Source: Treponema sp.
GTDB lineage: Bacteria > Spirochaetota > Spirochaetia > Treponematales > Breznakiellaceae
Direction of reading: 5' to 3'
Length of the DNA: 9,626 nucleotides
Assembly: GCA_009785545.1 (NCBI GenBank)
Contig: WQWD01000075.1
Location: 1 to 9,626 of the forward strand
Shown: positions 1-4,563 of the stretch, piece by piece
Position numbering within the stretch: the stretch's first letter is position 1
Layout of the letters: each line of letters opens with the position of its first letter
Notes under the pieces: generated by a model
The model's input: the letters and a program-made list of their open reading frames with translations, nothing else
What the model was told of the DNA's origin: nothing
Database searches by the model: none
Program-made: the position numbers and the translations under genes

Positions 1-776
1 CCCGCACTGCGGCGTTCATCGATTTTATCAAGAAAAAATTCGCAGATTTGTATGGCTCGTTTAATGTTGGAATTAAAAGTTCTGTCCAGAAATTTTAATG
101 TTTTTGCGCCCCTGTTAATAAGTATATCCATCTCTTTTAGAAATTGTTCCAAAGGAAATTCCCGCACTTTGTTATCTGATATTGAGCTAAGACAGAAGTC
201 GCAATTAAAAGGGCAGCCTCGGGAAGATTCTGCATAAATGAGTTTTTTTGCCAAATCCTCATCGGTGTATAAATGATAGGCAGTTTTTATATCGCAAAGA
301 TTAACAGGTTTGCCGACAACAAATTTTTGCGTATCTCCGCTGAAATCTCCGTTTCGCAAAATATTATTACCGCATAACAAAATGTTTTCGCATAACGCTT
401 TAAAAGCGGTCTCTCCTTCACCAGTTACAACATAATCCGCAAAATTAAAAATTTCCGCTTTAGGCGGCAAATGCGAAACTTCGGGGCCGCCTAAAACTAT
501 TACAGGTTTTTGAACTTGTGAAGCCGTCCATGTTTTTTCCAGCTCCTTGAGCAGCTCAATTACAGCAGTGTGATTCCAAATTGAGACGGATATACCAAGA
601 ATACGGGGGCGGGCGGCAATGATTGGTTCTGTTTTTTCACGTAACGGCTGGCGAAGGGCAAATTCCAGTATTTCACATCTGTCTTTAAGAGAGCCAAGAT
701 TTGCTTTTAAGAGACGTAACGCAAGAGAAGGGTGAATCCATTTAGCGTTTATTGTTGTAAGAAGGATTTCCTTCAT
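1..776 (-). CDS. B12-binding radical SAM protein, DUF4080 type (partial, C-terminus off the window)
   Basis: The first 258 residues are present and the rest lies beyond the left edge. The N-terminus (MKEILLTTINAKWIHPSLAL) is characteristic of DUF4080 radical SAM proteins. A cobalamin-binding Rossmann-type domain covers about residues 1-150, with VLGGPEVSH at 94-102 and TGEGET at 118-123. The radical SAM domain follows, with the [4Fe-4S] cysteines C188, C192 and C195 in CPFNCDFC (CxxxCxxC). The segment FLDRTFN (229-235) is also typical of this family. Such enzymes bind cobalamin and an S-adenosylmethionine-cleaving cluster. The substrate of DUF4080 members is unknown to me; methylation or a related radical reaction is only the class expectation. 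The ATG overlaps the stop of the upstream nucleotidase gene by one base (TAATG), and only a weak GGAA lies 5 nt upstream, so translation is probably coupled to that gene. It is the third gene of the glgX unit. The family call is firm; the reaction is unknown. Confidence 0.88.
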   Translation of the reverse strand, partial: MKEILLTTINAKWIHPSLALRLLKANLGSLKDRCEILEFALRQPLREKTEPIIAARPRILGISVSIWNHTAVIELLKELEKTWTASQVQKPVIVLGGPEVSHLPPKAEIFNFADYVVTGEGETAFKALCENILLCGNNILRNGDFSGDTQKFVVGKPVNLCDIKTAYHLYTDEDLAKKLIYAESSRGCPFNCDFCLSSISDNKVREFPLEQFLKEMDILINRGAKTLKFLDRTFNSNIKRAIQICEFFLDKIDERRSA

Positions 777-1387
777 TAAATTCCGAACAACCCAACTGTG
801 CCTGTGTGCCATTCTTCACGGGCTTCCATTACCAAGTGTTCAACTTCCAGCCAGTTGTTGGCACGTGGGCCCGGCAGATCACGGTTAGTGGAATTGCTGA
901 ATACAATTGTTTTACAGCCCAGTTTGCGTAAATTAACAATATTTCCGGGAGCATCATCGATGTAAACGTGTGCGCCGACAGCACCTTTATCTTTCATAAA
1001 ACAGATGTCCCAATAAGGGATGTCGTATTTATCAAGCCAGTCAACAGTCTGAGTTATTGATGTGCGATGGAAATATTTTAAAAAGAGACGATGTGTAATG
1101 ATACGGACACGTATTCCCTGATTTGACAGCTTGCGTAAAACTGCGGAAGCATTTTCTATTGGCTCCATGTTAAGAAAAAGATTGCGTTGAGTTATTGCGT
1201 AACGATGCAGCCTGTCATAACCGCCGTATTCATCCAGCCCCCATTCGGTGAGCCCAAAAGAAACTTCGGGTGTTAAAGTTTCAACCGGTTTATTCAGCCA
1301 GTCAGCGGCGATATTGCGAACCGCCCCGTAAAAATCACCGACTACGCCGTCAAGATCAACACCAAAAATAAATGTACTATTATCCAC
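776..1387 (-). CDS. HAD-superfamily 5'(3')-deoxyribonucleotidase-like phosphatase
   Basis: This 203-residue soluble protein has all four HAD motifs. Motif I is DLDG with D11 as presumed nucleophile and D13 as acid/base. Motif II is ITHR (T98). Motif III is probably K132 or K134 in MKDKGAV. Motif IV is IDDAP (D144, D145) for Mg2+. The short cap, the length and the YIDDAPGNI segment fit the NT5C-type 5'(3')-deoxyribonucleotidase family, which removes phosphate from nucleoside monophosphates. The substrate here is inferred from the family only and could be another small phosphate ester. The start is GTG, supported by AAAGGAAG 8 nt upstream inside the end of glgX. The glgX stop lies 3 bp upstream, and the stop of this gene overlaps the next ATG. 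Its role in an operon with a debranching enzyme and a radical SAM protein is unclear; house-cleaning of phosphorylated metabolites is one possibility. Confidence 0.82.
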   Translation of the reverse strand: MDNSTFIFGVDLDGVVGDFYGAVRNIAADWLNKPVETLTPEVSFGLTEWGLDEYGGYDRLHRYAITQRNLFLNMEPIENASAVLRKLSNQGIRVRIITHRLFLKYFHRTSITQTVDWLDKYDIPYWDICFMKDKGAVGAHVYIDDAPGNIVNLRKLGCKTIVFSNSTNRDLPGPRANNWLEVEHLVMEAREEWHTGTVGLFGI

Positions 1388-1390
1388 GTC

Positions 1391-3544
1391 CTACACTTCC
1401 TTTGAAATTAAAATTACTACGCTGCGTGCTTTAACCGAATATTTTTTTGGAGATACAAGGCGTTCTTCGTTTCCCGGCAAAAGAATATCATCGGGTGAAA
1501 ACAGCGAGGTATCTATCACACGCCTCCATTCTTTTTTTGGAGGAGGATGAGCAATAACAAATGTTTGAAGATCAATATCCGAATTAAGCATAATATAAAA
1601 ATCATTATTGTCGCGATCTGCCAAAGAATCAGCTTTACTGCCAACCAAACGAAACGCAAGTTTGTTTCCTATTTTATCCCAATTTGGGCAGTTGCCATTT
1701 TCATCAAACCAGCTTATGTCGGGAATTGCTTTGTAATTTCCGCCCCGCCCGGTATAAAACTCAGGGCGCATAAAACCTTGATGACGGCGGCGGAAAGCAA
1801 TCATCTCTTTTGCAAAGCGATAAAGATCGGCGTTCTTTTCAAGCAAAGACCAATCATACCACGAAATCTCGTTATCCTGACAATAAGCGTTATTGTTGCC
1901 GCATTGAGTACGGGCGAACTCGTCTCCGCCAAGAAGCATCGGTGTACCAATCGAGATCATCAGAGTAGTAAAAAAATTTTTAAGCTGACGGCGGCGAATA
2001 CTGTCAATCACAGGATCATCTGCTGCGCCCTCTATGCCGTAATTGTAACTGATATTATTGTCGCTGCCGTCTCTGTTATTTTCTCCGTTGTCGTTATTGT
2101 GTTTGCTGTTATACGAAACAAGATCGTTCATCGTAAAACCATCATGGCTTGTAATAAAATTGATAGAGTGAAAAGGTTTACGACCATCACGCAGATAAAG
2201 ATCGGAGCTTCCTGTAATTCGGGTTGCAAGATGGCGGGTTTCGTTAGGATCGCCTCGCCAGTACTTGCGAATATCATCACGATACTTGTCATTCCACTCA
2301 GCCCAACGTCCGCCGGGAAACCACCCAACTTGATAAGCGCCGCCGGCATCCCATGCTTCGGCAATTATTTTTGTCGAACTCAACACAGGGTCTTCGGCAA
2401 TTTGTTCCAGCATGGGAGGATTTTCCATTATATTCCCGGATTGGTCACGCCCAAGTATCGAACCCAAATCAAAACGAAAGCCGTCGACGTGCATTTCCAC
2501 AACCCAGTAATGCAAACAGTCCATGATAAACGAGCGAACCACTGGATGATTGCAATTCATCGTGTTGCCGCACCCGGAATAATTTTGATAATAACGTTTG
2601 TTTTCGTTTAAGATATAATAGATCGAGTTATCAAGCCCACGAAACGAAAAGGTTGGACCCATTTCATTGCCTTCGGCAGTGTGATTGAAAACAACATCAA
2701 GAATTACTTCGATTCCTGCCTTGTGCAGCTCCCTCACCATCTCTTTGAATTCGTTAACCTGCCCTCCGGGAGTTTTATCTGCGGCGTACGAACCTTTCGG
2801 CGCAAAAAACGCAACTGTTGAGTAACCCCAATAATTTGAAAGCTTTTCTTCGGTTTGAGAATTGCGGCGAAAAATTTCGTTTTCATTAAATTCCATTACA
2901 GGTAAAAATTCTAAACTGGTAATCCCTAATTCTTTAAAGAAAGGTATTTTTTCGATAACACCCCGATATGTACCCGGAAACTTCACTCCCGAATTCGGAT
3001 GAGCCGTGAGCCCCTTCACATGGGTTTCGTAAATCACGCTGAACCTCAAAGGATAATTGAGTGGCGCATCGCCCTGCCAGTCAAAATTGTCGTCAACTAC
3101 GATACATCGAGGCTGATTTACAATGTCATCTTTGTAAGAATATGTAAGATCACGCCCCGGCTTGTCTGGATCATAACCTGCACATTTTTCAAAATCCCAG
3201 CGGCTGAGATCGGTTAATGCTTTTGCATAAGGATCGAGCAAAGTTTTGTGCGGGTTAAAGCGCAAGCCCTTCTCGGGAAAATACGGGCCATCGACACGAT
3301 ACAAATAACACGTTCCCGCACTAAGCCCGCTGATAAAGCAATGCCAAATATTCCCGGTTTGGTGCTCTTTTTTATCAAGATGGATTTCCGCCAAAGGACT
3401 GTCAGCATCCGCCGACTCAAAAATGATGAGAGTTACAGCCGTGGCATTCCTTGAAAAAATAGCGAAGTTAACGCCATCGTTTACAAGAGACGCCCCAAGA
3501 GGCAGAGCTTTTCCTTTTTCCGCCACGATGTTGTGAAGTGCCAT
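1391..3544 (-). CDS. glgX: Glycogen debranching enzyme GlgX (isoamylase-type GH13)
   Basis: GlgX hydrolyses alpha-1,6 branch points of glycogen or limit dextrin in the cytoplasm, releasing short linear maltooligosaccharides. The 717 residues match the family's usual length. An N-terminal CBM48/isoamylase-N beta-sandwich lies at about 12-105 (LPLGASLVNDGVNFAIFSRN). The (beta/alpha)8 barrel follows with all four GH13 regions: DVVFNH at 283-288; GFRFDL at 355-360 with nucleophile D359; IIAEAWD at 393-399 with acid/base E396; and ITSHDGF at 464-470 with H467 and stabiliser D468. A beta domain ends the protein. No signal peptide is present, so intracellular glycogen is the likely substrate. It is the first gene of a three-gene unit. 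The ATG has no recognisable Shine-Dalgarno sequence; the bases just before it are TATACTTAATAA, which suggests a near-leaderless transcript or coupling to a short upstream reading frame. The N-terminal domain begins soon after this ATG, so the start is reasonable. No catalytic residue is missing. Confidence 0.96.
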   Translation of the reverse strand: MALHNIVAEKGKALPLGASLVNDGVNFAIFSRNATAVTLIIFESADADSPLAEIHLDKKEHQTGNIWHCFISGLSAGTCYLYRVDGPYFPEKGLRFNPHKTLLDPYAKALTDLSRWDFEKCAGYDPDKPGRDLTYSYKDDIVNQPRCIVVDDNFDWQGDAPLNYPLRFSVIYETHVKGLTAHPNSGVKFPGTYRGVIEKIPFFKELGITSLEFLPVMEFNENEIFRRNSQTEEKLSNYWGYSTVAFFAPKGSYAADKTPGGQVNEFKEMVRELHKAGIEVILDVVFNHTAEGNEMGPTFSFRGLDNSIYYILNENKRYYQNYSGCGNTMNCNHPVVRSFIMDCLHYWVVEMHVDGFRFDLGSILGRDQSGNIMENPPMLEQIAEDPVLSSTKIIAEAWDAGGAYQVGWFPGGRWAEWNDKYRDDIRKYWRGDPNETRHLATRITGSSDLYLRDGRKPFHSINFITSHDGFTMNDLVSYNSKHNNDNGENNRDGSDNNISYNYGIEGAADDPVIDSIRRRQLKNFFTTLMISIGTPMLLGGDEFARTQCGNNNAYCQDNEISWYDWSLLEKNADLYRFAKEMIAFRRRHQGFMRPEFYTGRGGNYKAIPDISWFDENGNCPNWDKIGNKLAFRLVGSKADSLADRDNNDFYIMLNSDIDLQTFVIAHPPPKKEWRRVIDTSLFSPDDILLPGNEERLVSPKKYSVKARSVVILISKEV

Positions 3545-3547
3545 TTA

Positions 3548-3649
3548 TTAAGTATAGTGGAAAAAATTATTAAAAGAAACCACTTTAAATTGTTCTGGCA
3601 GACACCGTGAAACGTAAGCATTATCCGGATTTTCTACACTTTTGGGCAT
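3548..3649 (-). CDS. Possible 33-residue leader ORF ahead of glgX
   Basis: The frame opens with ATG (MPKSVENPDNAYVSR...) and ends TAA TAA, with the glgX ATG following directly after the second TAA. I do not recognise the peptide; it has no signal sequence and no known motif. No Shine-Dalgarno sequence precedes it; the 12-bp inverted repeat at 3653-3681 ends three bases upstream. In its favour, its stop lies right against a glgX start that lacks a ribosome binding site, which would allow re-initiation. Against it are its length, the lack of an RBS, and the possible -10 box TATACT inside it. It could easily be chance. Confidence 0.18.
   Translation of the reverse strand: MPKSVENPDNAYVSRCLPEQFKVVSFNNFFHYT
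3551..3556 (-). promoter_or_regulatory. Possible -10 box for glgX
   Basis: TATACT matches the sigma-70 -10 consensus at five of six positions and lies only 6 nt before the glgX ATG. A start 6-8 nt downstream of it would give an essentially leaderless mRNA, consistent with the missing Shine-Dalgarno sequence. The hexamer 17 nt upstream (TTTCTT) is a poor -35 box, so this is a weak call. Confidence 0.3.
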
Positions 3650-3652
3650 TTT

Positions 3653-3681
3653 ATAGTCAATTAATTTTATTAATTGACTAT
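3653..3681. repeat. 12-bp perfect inverted repeat, 5-nt loop
   Basis: The arms ATAGTCAATTAA (3653-3664) and TTAATTGACTAT (3670-3681) are perfectly complementary around TTTTA. It is not followed by a T tract on the plus strand and lies upstream of both flanking genes, so it is not an ordinary terminator. It could be a binding site for a dimeric regulator, an mRNA leader hairpin for glgX, or part of a dispersed repeat. Confidence 0.7.
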
Positions 3682-3694
3682 TTCCGATTGTAAA

Positions 3695-3738
3695 TACTTA
3701 TTGTACAAGAAATTATTCAATTCCTTGTACAATAAGTA
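3695..3738. repeat. 15-bp perfect inverted repeat containing two TTGTACAA palindromes
   Basis: The arms TACTTATTGTACAAG (3695-3709) and CTTGTACAATAAGTA (3724-3738) are perfectly complementary. Past one mismatch, four more A-T pairs form inside (AATT/AATT), leaving a 4-nt ATTC loop. Each arm carries the 8-bp palindrome TTGTACAA (3701-3708 and 3725-3732), with centres 24 bp apart. Two self-complementary sites nested in a larger palindrome fit a pair of operator half-elements as well as an RNA hairpin. No T tract follows, so a terminator is unlikely. Confidence 0.72.
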
Positions 3739-3797
3739 AAATTAAAGACTATATATAAATAATTTTCAGGCGTATACCGACAAATATATTAGAGTTG

Positions 3798-3829
3798 TTC
3801 GGAAACTTCAGTTTCTGAATAATTTTTTT
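3798..3829 (+). terminator. Intrinsic (rho-independent) terminator, plus strand
   Basis: The stem TTCGGAAAC / GTTTCTGAA has nine pairs including one G-U, closed by a TTCA tetraloop. It is followed by AATAA-type spacing and seven T (3823-3829). The shape is a classic terminator, but no recognisable gene lies upstream on the plus strand. It would end a short transcript begun within about 3690-3790, or act as an attenuator for the lipoprotein gene 150 bp downstream. Confidence 0.55.
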
Positions 3830-3838
3830 ATAAAAATC

Positions 3839-3940
3839 GCATTTTTGCAGGGCTTTGACCTAAAAAATGCAAGGCTTGAGGCAACCAACCGAGTTGGGCA
3901 ATCAATCCGAACCGAAGGTTCGCGGTTGCCGAACAAGTCC
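3839..3940 (+). promoter_or_regulatory. Structured leader segment upstream of the lipoprotein gene
   Basis: Two structures can be drawn by hand. First, GCATTTTT (3839-3846) pairs with AAAAATGC (3863-3870), with an inner AGG/CCT. Second, a three-way junction spans 3873-3940. Its closing stem is GGCAACC (3880-3886) with GGTTGCC (3924-3930), extended by CTTG (3875-3878) with CAAG (3934-3937). Its two arms are CCAAC/GTTGG (loop CGA, 3885-3897, sharing two bases with the closing stem) and CGAACC/GGTTCG (loop GAA, 3908-3922). The RBS begins 25 nt later. It does not match a riboswitch class that I recognise. It may be a cis-acting RNA, a small RNA, or a copy of a dispersed genomic repeat. Confidence 0.38.
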
Positions 3941-3976
3941 ATTAACTCGTTTCAAACCATAGCTAAGGAGTTTTTT

Positions 3977-4486
3977 ATGAAGAAAAAATGGTTATCGCAA
4001 GGAACTAAGCTACTAGTTTTTGCTATGTTTGCCATATTGTGTATGGCTTGCGCAACATCTGAGCCGGCAGCACTTGCGCCGAAAGCCGCTGGTATAACTT
4101 TTTTTAGAGAAGGGCAGGCTTTTCAGGCAAGGACTGTAGCGGTAAAAGATTTTGTTGGATTAGGATTAGTATTTGTTGAAACCTCTGCAACATTTGATTC
4201 TAACGGGAGAATGATAGAGGGATCAGAAATAACTTTTGATATGTTAATGAGAGAGGCTCATAAATTAGGAGCACATGCTATTATTAACATAAAAATTGAC
4301 GAGATACATCATATAAATAAAACAGAAGACGAAATCGTTACTAAAACAATTGTATATAAAGCAAATGCTCTTGCTATAAAATATACAGACGCTATTATAG
4401 TTCCTGTTATAAATGACACACAAGAGCTGCCCGACATAGAAGCAGTTCAAAGAGATTGGTTTAGATCCATAAGAGACATAAGATAA
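3977..4486 (+). CDS. Small spirochaetal-type lipoprotein of unknown function
   Basis: This 169-residue protein starts with a lipoprotein signal: KKK at 2-4, a hydrophobic core at about 11-24, and a cysteine pair C22/C25. C25 after Ala is the likelier lipidation site, in the sequence LCMAC|ATS. The lipobox is relaxed, as is usual in spirochaetes, so the mature protein should be membrane-anchored and face the periplasm or cell surface. The mature part is a single small domain with AHKLGAHAIINIKID at about residues 94-108. That segment recalls the GA-AIINV pattern of YbjQ-like and similar small envelope domains, but the similarity is too weak for a family name. The ATG at 3977 is chosen because AAGGAG (3965-3970) lies 6 nt upstream; a TTG far upstream in the same frame would run through the structured leader and has no RBS. 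By eye the gene is more AT-rich than its neighbours. It is transcribed alone and converges on relA, 77 bp away. Confidence 0.75.
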   Translation: MKKKWLSQGTKLLVFAMFAILCMACATSEPAALAPKAAGITFFREGQAFQARTVAVKDFVGLGLVFVETSATFDSNGRMIEGSEITFDMLMREAHKLGAHAIINIKIDEIHHINKTEDEIVTKTIVYKANALAIKYTDAIIVPVINDTQELPDIEAVQRDWFRSIRDIR

Positions 4487-4563
4487 AAACAGCTTTTCTA
4501 CTAATTCTCAAATAGCAATCAGTCTATTTCCTAATGTCGGAGGTTGTCACCGTTGCCCCAAAC

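Larger units (their letters stand above)
3545..3976. other. 432-bp divergent intergenic region with several hairpins
   Basis: This AT-rich gap separates glgX (leftward) from the lipoprotein gene (rightward). In order it holds a possible -10 box for glgX, a possible 33-codon minus-strand reading frame, two long inverted repeats (12 bp and 15 bp), an intrinsic terminator pointing right, a structured segment, and the ribosome binding site of the lipoprotein gene. No conserved protein-coding gene is visible in it. Since both flanking genes point away from it, the terminator and hairpins cannot serve as their 3' ends. Confidence 0.8.

Noticed and set aside
784..794. The 11-mer GTTGTTCGGAA on the minus strand, also present at 3794-3804 on the plus strand
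   Set aside because: It falls in the coding end of the nucleotidase and the match does not extend; two copies of an 11-mer are not enough for a repeat call.
1547..2611. A 354-codon open frame on the plus strand opposite glgX
   Set aside because: It lies wholly antisense to a confidently identified enzyme, has no recognisable domain, and follows from the codon use of glgX.
3873..3940. Cloverleaf-like fold suggesting a tRNA
   Set aside because: It has only two arms, stem lengths do not fit a tRNA, and there is no anticodon arm or proper T-loop.
3845..3976. N-terminal extension of the lipoprotein from a TTG at 3845
   Set aside because: It would bury the lipoprotein signal peptide 44 residues inside, has no RBS, and crosses the structured leader. 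ATG 3977 has AAGGAG at 6 nt.
4487..4563. A possible bidirectional terminator between the lipoprotein gene and relA
   Set aside because: Only a 6-bp AT stem (AAATAG/CTATTT, 8-nt loop) without a T tract is visible, too weak to call.
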